Shown here piece after piece: positions 6,534 to 13,893 of a stretch of 14,851 nucleotides of DNA. The stretch covers positions 1 through 14,851 of the forward strand of contig JAGUWE010000062.1 of the NCBI GenBank assembly GCA_020062525.1. The letters run 5' to 3'. The first letter of the stretch is position 1. Every line of letters starts with the position of its first letter. The notes below the pieces were generated by a model. The model saw only the letters and a list, made by a program, of their open reading frames with translations. It was not told the origin of the DNA and ran no database searches. The translations under genes were made by a program, and so were the position numbers. Source of the DNA: Patescibacteria group bacterium. GTDB lineage: Bacteria > Patescibacteriota > Patescibacteriia > JAACEG01 > JAGUWE01.

Positions 6534-6561
6534 CTATGTTATCCTTAGTCTTTTATATTAT

Positions 6562-6589
6562 AGTATAGCAAAATTTAAGCTAAAAACAA
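6562..6589 (-). promoter_or_regulatory. Promoter of the restriction-modification operon
   Basis: The minus strand has TTGTTT (plus 6584-6589), a 16 bp spacer ending in TGC, and TATACT (6562-6567), i.e. a near-consensus promoter with an extended -10. An alternative TATAAT lies 5 bp further downstream. The spacer sequence TTAAATTTTGC resembles the promoter at 3025-3033. Confidence 0.6.
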
Positions 6590-6631
6590 AAAGGATAATT
6601 TTGACTCTCTAAACCTTTTAAAAGTTTGATA

Positions 6632-6805
6632 TTAATAAAAAATAGATATGAGAAATAAAAAAATAGCAATTATTAGAAAAAAGTAAAGAATTTCTGGCCA
6701 ATAATCTAACCTAAATTCTTTTTGCTCTAATGGTTTAGACCAATCTGCAGTTGGCAATTCCTTAATTTCTTTATATAAACCTTTTATATCTGATCTTATC
6801 CATCA
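6632..6805 (-). pseudogene. Severed C-terminal part of a three-helix membrane protein (after an in-frame TGA)
   Basis: Directly after the TGA at 6803-6805 the same frame stays open for 56 more codons to TAA at 6632-6634. It encodes WIRSDIKGLYKEIKELP, a polar segment with three Trp residues in all, and a final hydrophobic helix (ILYFFLIIAIFLFLISIFY). This looks like the natural end of the protein encoded by 6803-7066: the whole would be about 144 residues. There is no good start codon or ribosome site of its own. Confidence 0.6.
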
Positions 6806-7066
6806 TAAATATTTATACAAACTAAACAAAGCTAATAAAATTAAGAAAATAAAAACAAAATAAGCAAGTTTTAAGTTTTGAAAAAATTGTGGATTAGCAG
6901 AAATAGAAATTCCAACAAAGGCAAAGGCAATGGAGCTTATTATAGTTAAAAATCTCCCTCTCTCAAGTAAAAGTTGGTTTGCGGCTTGTATCTTATAATT
7001 TAATGAAAATTTTTTTGCTTCATTTATTTGTCTTTCTTTGTTAAATTTGTTATTAATTTCTTCCAT
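6803..7066 (-). CDS. Membrane protein of unknown function, interrupted by TGA
   Basis: This 87-residue reading frame is not recognised. Residues 1-37 are charged (NNKFNKERQINEAKKF...), then two hydrophobic helices follow at about 39-57 (FLTIISSIAFAFVGISIS) and 67-86 (LKLAYFVFIFLILLALFSLY). It stops at TGA in the middle of what looks like the loop after helix 2, and the frame continues with a third helix. The arrangement of a cytoplasmic charged N-terminus plus helices is like small membrane effectors of the SLATT kind, but I see no signature strong enough to name it. It begins 9 bp after the T-tract of the nrd operon terminator and no promoter of its own is visible, so it may be poorly expressed or a decaying gene. 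Confidence 0.5.
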   Translation of the reverse strand: MEEINNKFNKERQINEAKKFSLNYKIQAANQLLLERGRFLTIISSIAFAFVGISISANPQFFQNLKLAYFVFIFLILLALFSLYKYL

Positions 7067-7075
7067 ATATTTTTC

Positions 7076-7098
7076 AAAAAAACCGCTTTCGCGGTTTT
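7076..7098 (-). terminator. Intrinsic terminator of the nrdR-nrdD-nrdG operon
   Basis: On the minus strand AAAACCGC (7091-7098), a GAAA loop (7087-7090) and GCGGTTTT (7079-7086) form a perfect 8 bp hairpin running into a T7 tract. The stem begins inside the stop codon of the activase gene (TAA at 7097-7099). It is the strongest terminator in the window. Confidence 0.85.
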
Positions 7099-7813
7099 AG
7101 ATGTTCCTCACTTCACACGGAATGGACATCTGGCTGATAACTTGGGCGAGGTTCTTTAATTCCTCGGCTTTATATGGTTCAACTTCCGCTGATAATTCTT
7201 CGCGCCGGACAACGTTTTGGAGATAATATCTTTTGGCGCTATGAATTGATTTGACGATTTCCAAAATCTCCTCGGGCGCTAAAACTTTTTTGTCAGTGGT
7301 GGTCCTAAATTCATAATCAACCTCGCCTTTAAGCAAAATTTCGATGCTTTCTTTAACTCGTGGCAGTAGTTGGTCTATTTTTTTGTTGGTCGCTTTCGCG
7401 TAGGCCCCTTCATTAAGAGGCGCTTTGATATCCATAGCCACATAATCAACTAAATTTTGGGAAATTAATTCTCGGAGCATCTTTGGATTTGTGCCGTTAG
7501 TATCAAGTTTGACGCTAAAACCAAGTTCTTTTATTTTTCTTATAAATTCCGGCAAATCCTGGTGTAAAGTCGGCTCGCCGCCGCTGATGCAGACGCCGTC
7601 CAAAAGCCCGACCCTTTCAGCCAAAAAAGAAAAAAATTCCTCCTCAGAAATTTGGCCAATTAAAAAACCTTGGGGCTCTTCAGGGCTGCCTTTTTTCATT
7701 AAAACATTGTGGCAAAAACTGCAATCAAAATTACAGCCCTGAGTAAAAACTACGGCCGAAACTTTCTCGGGAAAGTCAATTAAAGTTAGTTTGTGGAGAC
7801 CACCAATAAGCAT
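7097..7813 (-). CDS. nrdG: Anaerobic ribonucleoside-triphosphate reductase activating protein (radical SAM)
   Basis: This radical SAM enzyme uses a [4Fe-4S] cluster and S-adenosylmethionine to create the glycyl radical on NrdD. In numbering from the GTG at 7819 (240 residues), the cluster motif is QGCNFDCSFCH with C29, C33 and C36, and SGGEPT at 79-84 is the SAM-binding motif. IGGLHKLTLIDFPEKVSAVVF at the N-terminus is typical of the NrdG2-type family rather than the short E. coli NrdG. Either the GTG at 7819 or the ATG at 7813 may be used; I give the ATG because neither has a ribosome site and the first conserved residue follows it. It lies downstream of nrdD, separated by a MITE-like element, which supports NrdD as the substrate. 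Confidence 0.88.
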   Translation of the reverse strand: MLIGGLHKLTLIDFPEKVSAVVFTQGCNFDCSFCHNVLMKKGSPEEPQGFLIGQISEEEFFSFLAERVGLLDGVCISGGEPTLHQDLPEFIRKIKELGFSVKLDTNGTNPKMLRELISQNLVDYVAMDIKAPLNEGAYAKATNKKIDQLLPRVKESIEILLKGEVDYEFRTTTDKKVLAPEEILEIVKSIHSAKRYYLQNVVRREELSAEVEPYKAEELKNLAQVISQMSIPCEVRNI

Positions 7814-7823
7814 AAACACATAA

Positions 7824-7909
7824 TGTCATTCCGTACTTGATACGGAATCTATTAATAATCTGGATTCCTGCTCCCCGATTTCTCGAGGACAAGTTTCGCA
7901 GGAATGACA
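7824..7909. repeat. MITE-like palindromic element, copy 2, inside the nrd operon
   Basis: Terminal inverted repeats TGTCATTCC (7824-7832) and GGAATGACA (7901-7909) match copy 1 at 3085-3152. The left hairpin ATTCCGTA / TACGGAAT (7828-7848) is the exact reverse complement of the right hairpin of copy 1, so the copies are inverted relative to each other. The other half has ATTCCTG / CAGGAAT arms around a longer interior with its own imperfect hairpin (TCCCCGA...TCGAGGA). It fills nearly all of the space between nrdD (stop at 7922) and the activase start, ending 5 to 11 bp from that start. Confidence 0.75.
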
Positions 7910-7921
7910 AAAAAACAAGTT

Positions 7922-10081
7922 TTAACTAACTGGCGCTGCTATTATTTTAAAAACCTTGCGGTCATTAAACTCAGCTTGTTTGCTTTTGTTCCATTGCTGG
8001 ACCGGTCGCAGATAGCCGACAATGCGCGAATAAACCTCGGCTCGATGTTGGCAATGCGGACATTCAAAATGTTCGCCACTCAGATAGCCGTGTTCCGGAC
8101 AAACGCTAAAAGTCGGGGTAATAGTGTAATAAGGCAGATGAAAATTTTCAGCAACTTTTCTAATTAAATTTTTGGTAGCTTCAACACTTGGCATTTTTTC
8201 ACCAACAAAAATATGAATAACAGTGCCGCCGGTGTATTTGGTTTGAAGTTTATCCTGAAGTTTTAAGGCCTCAAAAATATCATCGGTAAAATTTACCGGC
8301 AGATGAGTTGAATTGGTATAATATGGTTCAGCGCCTTTTTTAACCTCCTCTTCATTAGCCACAATGATGTCTGGAAATCTGGCTTTATCCAAATGAGGCA
8401 AACGATAAGTAACGCCCTCGGCCGGGGTTGCTTCTAAATTATATAAATTATTGGTTTCGTTTTGATAATCCATTAATTTCTCACGCATAAAATCCAAAAC
8501 TTCAAGCCCAAGTAGACGGCCTTCCTCGGCGGCAATATCTTTTTTCATTAAATTAATTAAAGCTTCGTTCATGCCGTTAATACCAATGGTCGAAAAATGA
8601 TTGCGCCAATACTGGCCAAAACGTTTTTTAATACTGACTAAATAATACTTGGCATAAGGATAAAGACCCTCCTGAGTTAATTTTTCTAAGGTCTCTCTTT
8701 TGATTTCTAAACTAGTGCGGGCAACATCCATAATTTCTCCTAATCTTCTAAAAAATTCGTTTTTAGCTTTGTTTAATTCTTTGGGATAAGTTTTATGAGC
8801 CAGATAACCAAGACGAGGCAAATTTAAAGTTACGACACCAATTGAACCAGTTAGGGGATTGGCGGCAAAAAGTCCGCCACCTCGATGGCGCAGTTCCCGG
8901 TTGTCCAAACGCAAGCGGCAACACATACTGCGCGCATCTTCTGGCTTCATATCTGAATTAATAAAATTAGAAAAATAAGGTGTGCCGTATTTGGCTGTCA
9001 TCTCAAAAACTTTATTTATCACTGGATTATCCCAGTCAAAATTTTTGGTAATATTATAAGTGGGAATCGGGAAAGTAAAAACGCGACCCTTGGCATCGCC
9101 GGCCATCATTACTTCAGCAAAAGCTAAATTAAACAAATCCATTTCTTTTTGATAATCACCATATTTACTCTTCTGCGGCTTGCCACCAACAATAACTGCT
9201 TCATCTTTTAAGGTGTTTGGTGGAAATAAATCCAAAGTCACGTTAGTAAAAGGCGTTTGAAAACCAACCCGGGTTGGCACATTAATATTAAATAAAAATT
9301 CTTGGACAGCTTGTTTAACTTCTTCATCAGTCAAATTATCGTGGCGGATAAAAGGAGCTAAATAAGTGTCAAAATTGGAAAAAGCCTGAGCGCCGGCCAC
9401 CTCACCCTGAAGAGTATAGAAAAAGTTAACGATTTGGCCCAAAGCACTGCGAAAATGTTTGGGGGGTTTTGATTCAATTTTACCAACTACTCCGCCAAAA
9501 CCACGAAGGAGTAAATCGCCCAAATCCCAGCCAGCACAATAAGCTGAAAGCAGTTGTAAATCATGAATATGAAAATCGCCATCTAAATGAGCTTGACGCA
9601 CCTCTTGAGGATAAACTTTATTCAGCCAATAACGGGAAGACACTGCCGAAGAAATATGGTTATTGAGTCCTTGTAGTGAAAAACTCATATTGCTATTTTC
9701 CTTAATGCGCCAGTCCAATTGCTTTAAATAATTTCCTACTAGTTCATCAGAGTCAAGTAAACTCTTAAGTTCGCGGATTTTGCGATGTTGATCGCGATAT
9801 AAAATATAGGACTTAGCTGTTTGAATTAAACGGCCTCTGATTAGAACTTCTTCCACTATATCTTGAATTTCTTCAACCGCTGGGATAGAGCGAGCATGAA
9901 ATTTTTTATTAAGTAAAATCACCACCTGGTCGGAAAGGGCTTCAGCTTTCTTTTTGTTTTTTGCCTCACCAGTGGCTTGAAGGGCTTTCCAAATTGCCTC
10001 TGTGATTTTTACTTGATCAAAATCAACAATGCGGCCATCGCGTTTTTTAATTTGTGTGATTTTGTTTTCCAAAGACACCAT
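7922..10081 (-). CDS. nrdD: Anaerobic (class III) ribonucleoside-triphosphate reductase
   Basis: This 719-residue enzyme reduces ribonucleoside triphosphates to deoxy forms using a glycyl radical and is the only RNR visible here. Residues about 6-100 are an ATP-cone (TQIKKRDGRIVDFDQVKI), the allosteric site. The catalytic barrel includes FNINVPTRVGFQTPFTN and SMCCRLRLDNRELRHRGG with adjacent Cys residues. Near the C-terminus a zinc site is suggested by C661-x2-H664 and C674-x2-C677. The radical motif is RIVGY with glycine G689, followed by WNKSKQAEFNDR. Length and order are those of a full enzyme. It starts 34 bp after nrdR and is followed by the activase. An oxygen-sensitive RNR implies an anaerobic or micro-oxic life, unless another RNR lies elsewhere in the genome. 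Confidence 0.95.
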   Translation of the reverse strand: MVSLENKITQIKKRDGRIVDFDQVKITEAIWKALQATGEAKNKKKAEALSDQVVILLNKKFHARSIPAVEEIQDIVEEVLIRGRLIQTAKSYILYRDQHRKIRELKSLLDSDELVGNYLKQLDWRIKENSNMSFSLQGLNNHISSAVSSRYWLNKVYPQEVRQAHLDGDFHIHDLQLLSAYCAGWDLGDLLLRGFGGVVGKIESKPPKHFRSALGQIVNFFYTLQGEVAGAQAFSNFDTYLAPFIRHDNLTDEEVKQAVQEFLFNINVPTRVGFQTPFTNVTLDLFPPNTLKDEAVIVGGKPQKSKYGDYQKEMDLFNLAFAEVMMAGDAKGRVFTFPIPTYNITKNFDWDNPVINKVFEMTAKYGTPYFSNFINSDMKPEDARSMCCRLRLDNRELRHRGGGLFAANPLTGSIGVVTLNLPRLGYLAHKTYPKELNKAKNEFFRRLGEIMDVARTSLEIKRETLEKLTQEGLYPYAKYYLVSIKKRFGQYWRNHFSTIGINGMNEALINLMKKDIAAEEGRLLGLEVLDFMREKLMDYQNETNNLYNLEATPAEGVTYRLPHLDKARFPDIIVANEEEVKKGAEPYYTNSTHLPVNFTDDIFEALKLQDKLQTKYTGGTVIHIFVGEKMPSVEATKNLIRKVAENFHLPYYTITPTFSVCPEHGYLSGEHFECPHCQHRAEVYSRIVGYLRPVQQWNKSKQAEFNDRKVFKIIAAPVS

Positions 10082-10115
10082 AATAATTAAGTTTAATAAT
10101 TATTGCTTAAAAATC

Positions 10116-10601
10116 TTATCTTCTTTTTTTGGTTTTTTTATGCACTTTCTTTTTACTAGTAAGTTTGGCTAATTCTCTCTGAAAAGTTTTAACATCTTTG
10201 AATGATTTGTAAACCGAAGCAAAGCGGATATAGGCAACTTCATCAACCTTGGCCAATCGTTTAATAACAATTTCACCGATTTCACTGCTTTTAATCTCAT
10301 CCTTCTTTTTAAGCTGAATATCTTTTTCAATATTGCTAATTAATTTTTTAAATTCATCAGCAGTAATCGGCCTTTTTTCTAGGGCCTTTCGCAGTCCAGC
10401 AGCTAATTTTTCCCGGCTATAGGTCTCTTTGCGACCATCTCTTTTAGTAATAGTTAAATCTAAAAGTTCCATTTCTTCTCGGGTAGAAAAACGAAAACTA
10501 CACTTTTGACACTGACGCCGACGACGAATAGTAATACCGTCAGTTGCTACTCGCGAGTCAATAACTTTGGTGTCAAAATGGTGACAAGCTGGACATTTCA
10601 T
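10116..10601 (-). CDS. nrdR: Transcriptional repressor NrdR
   Basis: NrdR represses ribonucleotide reductase genes in response to ATP/dATP. The 161-residue protein has the N-terminal zinc ribbon with C3-x2-C6 and C31-x2-C34, the basic RRRRQCQKC segment used for DNA contact, and an ATP-cone from about residue 48 (LTITKRDGRKETYSREKL) to about 136. The tail is very basic (KKKVHKKTKKRR) and longer than in many homologues. It is the first gene of the nrdR-nrdD-nrdG operon, and two matching NrdR boxes overlap its promoter, so autoregulation together with control of nrdD is well supported by the sequence. There is no clear ribosome site before the ATG at 10601. Confidence 0.95.
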   Translation of the reverse strand: MKCPACHHFDTKVIDSRVATDGITIRRRRQCQKCSFRFSTREEMELLDLTITKRDGRKETYSREKLAAGLRKALEKRPITADEFKKLISNIEKDIQLKKKDEIKSSEIGEIVIKRLAKVDEVAYIRFASVYKSFKDVKTFQRELAKLTSKKKVHKKTKKRR

Positions 10602-10623
10602 AAATTCTACGAACTAAGCAAAT

Positions 10624-10639
10624 TTACTATATCTTGTGT
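10624..10639 (-). promoter_or_regulatory. NrdR box, promoter-distal (downstream) copy
   Basis: The minus strand reads ACACAAGATATAGTAA. It fits the published NrdR box acaCwAtATaTwGtgt at nine of the ten core positions. It lies just downstream of the expected transcription start, with 17 bp between it and the second box (centres 33 bp apart, about three helical turns). Confidence 0.7.
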
Positions 10640-10650
10640 TGCATATTTAT

Positions 10651-10679
10651 ATTATACCACAAGATATAGACCCTGTCAA
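10651..10679 (-). promoter_or_regulatory. Consensus sigma-70 promoter of the nrd operon
   Basis: The minus strand has TTGACA (plus 10674-10679), a 17 bp spacer and TATAAT (10651-10656): both hexamers are perfect. The -10 is 50 bp before the nrdR ATG. Such a strong promoter under a repressor box fits a gene set that is kept off by NrdR and released on dNTP shortage. Confidence 0.85.
10657..10672 (+). promoter_or_regulatory. NrdR box, promoter spacer copy
   Basis: The plus strand reads CCACAAGATATAGACC, sharing the 12-base core CACAAGATATAG with the other box but in opposite orientation. It fills the spacer between -35 and -10, so bound NrdR would block RNA polymerase. Confidence 0.7.
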
Positions 10680-10690
10680 GTCCTTAAAGG

Positions 10691-10745
10691 AATAAAAAAT
10701 AGCCTTCTTCTAAATTTATCTTTTTACTATTTTAAGGGCTATTTT
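10691..10745 (-). terminator. Possible intrinsic terminator of ftsZ
   Basis: On the minus strand AAAATAGCC (10737-10745) can pair with GGCTATTTT (10696-10704), followed by TTTTTTATT. The loop is long (32 nt), which weakens the call. The preceding 10746-10822 on the minus strand is an A-rich, ATCAAAAATCA-like low-complexity stretch with no gene. Confidence 0.45.
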
Positions 10746-10822
10746 AAAAGATTGGTTTTTTTGTTTTTATTTATATTTTTTTATTTTTGATTTGTCATTT
10801 TGATTTTTGATTTTTTCTAAAC

Positions 10823-12013
10823 TTACATCATTTTTTTCCTAATAAAAGCCGGGATGTCTAATTCATTTTCTTCTTCTTTTTTAGGGGTCTCTGAAGAAGT
10901 TACTTTTTCATCTTGGACTGTTTGGGTTGGGGTAAATAATTGTTCTCGCTTCATCTTACTTTTTTTCTTAGCGATTTCTTCTTTTTCTTTAAGATAAATA
11001 TTTTCATGGTAGTAAGAATCATATAAAGTAGTCTCCTTGCTTTTTAAAATTGAAGGGGTTCTACTTTCAAAGCCGGTAGCTACTACCGTAACTTTAAATT
11101 GATCTTTAAGTTCCTCATTCATTACTGCACCAAAAATAATTTTAGCATTCTCATCAACGTGTTCAGTAATAATTTTAGCTGCCTCATGAACTTCATGCAT
11201 AGTTAAATTTTCATCGCCGGAGATAGTGAAAAGCACTCCTTTAGCTCCCTCAATCGATAGATCAAGTAGAGGCGAATGAATAGCCGCTTTAGCTGCGACT
11301 TCGGCTCGATTTTCTCCAGAGGCCTCACCAATGCCCATCAAAGCCGAGCCAGTATTTTGCATCACCGCTTTAATATCAGCAAAATCAACATTAATTAAGC
11401 CGGGAACAGTAATAATTTCAGCAATTCCCTGCACGCCCATATACAAAACATTATCTACTACCGAAAAAGCATCCAAAAGAGAAGTTTTTTTATCAATAAT
11501 CTGTAAAATTTTATCATTGGGGATGATAATAATTGAATCAACTTTTTGTTGCAACTCTTCCAAACCCTTTTCCGCGATTTCTTTTCGTTGGAGTCCTTCA
11601 AAAGAGAAAGGTTTAGTCACTACGGCGATAGTTAGAGCCCCTCCATCTTTGGCCACTTCGGCAATAATTGGAGAAGCACCAGTGCCAGTGCCCCCACCCA
11701 AACCACAAGTGATAAAAATCATATCACTACCCTTTAAGGCCTCACGGATTTCATTTTGGCTTTCTTCAGCTGAACGTCTGCCTAACTCTGGATTCATACC
11801 GGCTCCTAAACCCCTGGTGACAGTTTTGCCAATATGAAGTTTGCGGGGACTATTACAATGATGCAGGGCTTGAGCGTCAGTATTAATTGCCCAAAATTCT
11901 ACTCCTCTAATTTTCTTTTTAATCATTCGATTAATTACGGAGCTACCACTGCCGCCTACACCAACAACTTTAATTTTTGCTAAGGTTTCAATTTCTGGTT
12001 TAACTTCAGCCAT
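10823..12013 (-). CDS. ftsZ: Cell division protein FtsZ
   Basis: FtsZ is the tubulin-like GTPase that polymerises into the division ring under the membrane. The 396-residue protein has the nucleotide-binding GVGGSGSSVINRM at 18-30 (a variant of the usual GVGGGGSNAVNRM), the tubulin signature GGGTGTG at 106-112, and the T7 catalytic loop NVDFAD at 208-213. A disordered Lys/Glu/Thr-rich linker follows from about 335 and the C-terminal conserved peptide DIPAFIRKK lies at 386-394, which binds FtsA. It starts 50 bp after ftsA, with no promoter seen in the gap, so the two are likely co-transcribed from the promoter at 13363-13391. Confidence 0.97.
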   Translation of the reverse strand: MAEVKPEIETLAKIKVVGVGGSGSSVINRMIKKKIRGVEFWAINTDAQALHHCNSPRKLHIGKTVTRGLGAGMNPELGRRSAEESQNEIREALKGSDMIFITCGLGGGTGTGASPIIAEVAKDGGALTIAVVTKPFSFEGLQRKEIAEKGLEELQQKVDSIIIIPNDKILQIIDKKTSLLDAFSVVDNVLYMGVQGIAEIITVPGLINVDFADIKAVMQNTGSALMGIGEASGENRAEVAAKAAIHSPLLDLSIEGAKGVLFTISGDENLTMHEVHEAAKIITEHVDENAKIIFGAVMNEELKDQFKVTVVATGFESRTPSILKSKETTLYDSYYHENIYLKEKEEIAKKKSKMKREQLFTPTQTVQDEKVTSSETPKKEEENELDIPAFIRKKMM

Positions 12014-12063
12014 AATTTAAAATATCAAAAATTAAATATTCAAATTGATTTTTAATTTTCTAA

Positions 12064-13317
12064 TTAGGGTATCAATGATTTAAATAATTTTTTAATTCCA
12101 TTACTCAATTTACCCAAACCTCTAACCCTTAGTTTTAATAGACCTTCATCAGGATGAATTTCAACATTAGTTCCCCACAAAACCAGTCCAACAGCAGTAG
12201 CAAAACTTAAATCCGAAATTCGATCAATGGCGCTGGTAAAATGATGAGGATAACCCAAAAATGAAGGCAGACGAAACTTTTTTTTAGCTAATTCAACTAG
12301 TCCATTTAATTTGGCACCGCCACCAGTGAAAAGCACTCCTGCCGGCAATTTACCAGCGCGATCAATTTTTTCTAATTCTTTGATTGCGCGCTCAAAAATT
12401 TCTTCCACCCTTGCTTCAATTATTTCAGCGACATACTTACGTAGGACCACGCCCTCATCGATTGTGTTTAAGTCGGCTAAATTGATTTCCTCGTTCTTTT
12501 TAATATTCTTTAGATCAGCATTGCCAAACTGAATTTTTACTTTTTCGGCGGTATCAATTGAACTGCGCAATCCTATCGCTATATCAGAAGTAATGTGGGA
12601 AGAAGCAATAGGGATATTAAAAGTATGAATTACATCACCATCTTCAAAGACCACTCCATTGGTAGCTGATTTACCAATATCAAGTAAGAGCACTCCCAAT
12701 TCCTTTTGTCGTTTATCTAAGACCGCCTCAGCAACGGCTAAAATAGAAAAAACTACGTCTTCAATTTCCAGACCAGTGCGATAAATGCAACGGGTTAAGT
12801 TTTTAATTTGGCTGGAGAGCCCTTGAATAACCTGGACATTCGCTTCTAAGCGAATACCAGTCATACCCAAAGGATCCTTGATGCCTGTTTGATGATCAAT
12901 AGTAAAACTTTGGGGGATAAGATGCAAAATTTCATAATTGGTCGGGGCATTAACCAAACGAGCCGCTTCTATCACTCGTTCAATATCTTCTTCCTGGATC
13001 TCGCCATCAACTCGAGAAATTGCCACAATACCTTTGCTTTCTTGAGAAATAATATGGCTACCGGAAACCCCTACCCAAACACTTTCAATTGGCAGTCCTA
13101 CCATTCTCTCAGCTTTTTCTAAACATAATGAAATACTTGAAACCGCTTCTTCAACACTATTAATCACGCCCTTAGAAATACCCTCGGACGTTGCTTCAGC
13201 CGCCCCAATTACATTTAACCTTCTTTCGGCTTCACTGGTCTTGGGAAATCTGGCTATAGCCATTCTAATTGCCTCAGATCCTACGTCCAGGCCAGCAATT
13301 AATTGGTCTCGTTTCAT
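12064..13317 (-). CDS. ftsA: Cell division protein FtsA
   Basis: FtsA is an actin-like ATPase that tethers FtsZ filaments to the inner membrane. The 417-residue protein opens with the phosphate-1 motif AGLDVGSEAIRMAIA (8-22), continues with the FtsA-specific 1C/SHS2 region (EAVSSISLCLEKAERMVGL..., GVSGSHI, VDGEIQEEDIERV), phosphate-2 VLLLDIGKSATNGVVFEDG in the middle, and the adenosine motif GVLFTGGGAKLNGL. The last 17 residues (LGKLSNGIKKLFKSLIP) form an amphipathic basic helix, the usual membrane-targeting sequence. Length and order are normal. It precedes ftsZ and follows its own promoter. Confidence 0.96.
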   Translation of the reverse strand: MKRDQLIAGLDVGSEAIRMAIARFPKTSEAERRLNVIGAAEATSEGISKGVINSVEEAVSSISLCLEKAERMVGLPIESVWVGVSGSHIISQESKGIVAISRVDGEIQEEDIERVIEAARLVNAPTNYEILHLIPQSFTIDHQTGIKDPLGMTGIRLEANVQVIQGLSSQIKNLTRCIYRTGLEIEDVVFSILAVAEAVLDKRQKELGVLLLDIGKSATNGVVFEDGDVIHTFNIPIASSHITSDIAIGLRSSIDTAEKVKIQFGNADLKNIKKNEEINLADLNTIDEGVVLRKYVAEIIEARVEEIFERAIKELEKIDRAGKLPAGVLFTGGGAKLNGLVELAKKKFRLPSFLGYPHHFTSAIDRISDLSFATAVGLVLWGTNVEIHPDEGLLKLRVRGLGKLSNGIKKLFKSLIP

Positions 13318-13362
13318 AAGTTGACTTTATCAGTCAGAATTATTTAATCAATAGTTTTTAAC

Positions 13363-13391
13363 ATTATACTAAAAAAATAATCTTTTGCCAA
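13363..13391 (-). promoter_or_regulatory. Promoter of ftsA-ftsZ
   Basis: The minus strand has TTGGCA (plus 13386-13391), a 17 bp spacer and a perfect TATAAT (13363-13368). The -10 lies 45 bp upstream of the ftsA ATG and within the short gap after the upstream kinase gene. Confidence 0.75.
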
Positions 13392-13406
13392 TTTTTTGTA
13401 TAGACC

Positions 13407-13778
13407 CTAAAAACTTGATAGAATTTTAGGCAAAAAAATTATAAGACCCACGACGGCACTACCAATAGCTGCCACCAGAACAATTGCGGCGTTGATATCT
13501 TTGATTTCTTTAGCATAATGATGAATTCGCGGTTGGAGTAAATCAACTAAGCGCTCAAAAATGCTATTAAATAATTCTAAAACAAAAATCAAAGTGATTA
13601 AAATAATAATAATAATTAATTCCAGTTGATTGACTTTTAAATAAAACGCTAAAAGCAAAACGAAAATGGCAATCAGAAAATGAATTCTCAAATTTTGCTC
13701 TCTTTTAATTGCCTTAACCAATCCTTTGCCGGCGTGCCGGAAACTTGTTAAAAGTAACTTGAAACTAAAAAAAGACAT
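13407..13778 (-). CDS. dgkA: DgkA-type diacylglycerol/undecaprenol kinase
   Basis: This 123-residue integral membrane kinase phosphorylates diacylglycerol or, in most Gram-positive-like bacteria, undecaprenol for cell-wall carrier recycling. The N-terminal SFRHAGKGLVKAIKREQNLRIH has E27, N29, R31 and H33 of the family. Three hydrophobic helices follow at about 34-47, 53-70 and 96-117, with the active-site segment ELFNSIFERLVD at 68-79 and the KEIKDINAA motif around D94. The usual ENTAIE motif is changed to ELFNSIFE but retains Glu and Asn. It ends in TAG, the only TAG stop in the window. Which lipid it uses cannot be decided here; undecaprenol fits the nearby division genes. Confidence 0.88.
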   Translation of the reverse strand: MSFFSFKLLLTSFRHAGKGLVKAIKREQNLRIHFLIAIFVLLLAFYLKVNQLELIIIIILITLIFVLELFNSIFERLVDLLQPRIHHYAKEIKDINAAIVLVAAIGSAVVGLIIFLPKILSSF

Positions 13779-13798
13779 ACAATAAAATTTTTAATTTC

Positions 13799-13867
13799 TC
13801 CCGCCGAAGCGGGATCCTCACCGCCTTTGGCGGGACCCCGCTTTTAGCGGTGGCGCCAAGGCGGTGA
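13799..13867. repeat. GC-rich palindromic repeat between ybeY and dgkA
   Basis: This block is far more GC-rich than its surroundings. It has TCCCGC / GCGGGA with a CGAA loop (13799-13814), CCGCC / GGCGG with a TTT loop (13821-13833) and CCGC / GCGG (13838-13850). A larger imperfect inverted repeat joins TCACCGCCTTTGGCG (13818-13832) to CGCCAAGGCGGTGA (13854-13867). No T-run follows on either strand, so it looks like a dispersed palindromic element rather than a terminator. It occupies the only sizeable gap between the two genes. Confidence 0.7.
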
Positions 13868-13893
13868 TAATTCCCAATTACCAATCAAAAAAT

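Noticed and set aside
6803..6805. TGA read as glycine (code 25) or tryptophan, or as selenocysteine
   Set aside because: Long genes such as nrdD, ftsZ and ftsA have no internal TGA and use normal Gly and Trp codons; the position does not resemble a Sec site and no SECIS-like hairpin is apparent after it.
11331..11837. 168-codon open frame on the plus strand
   Set aside because: It is the antisense shadow of ftsZ, Ser/Pro/Ile-rich with no domain and no ribosome site.
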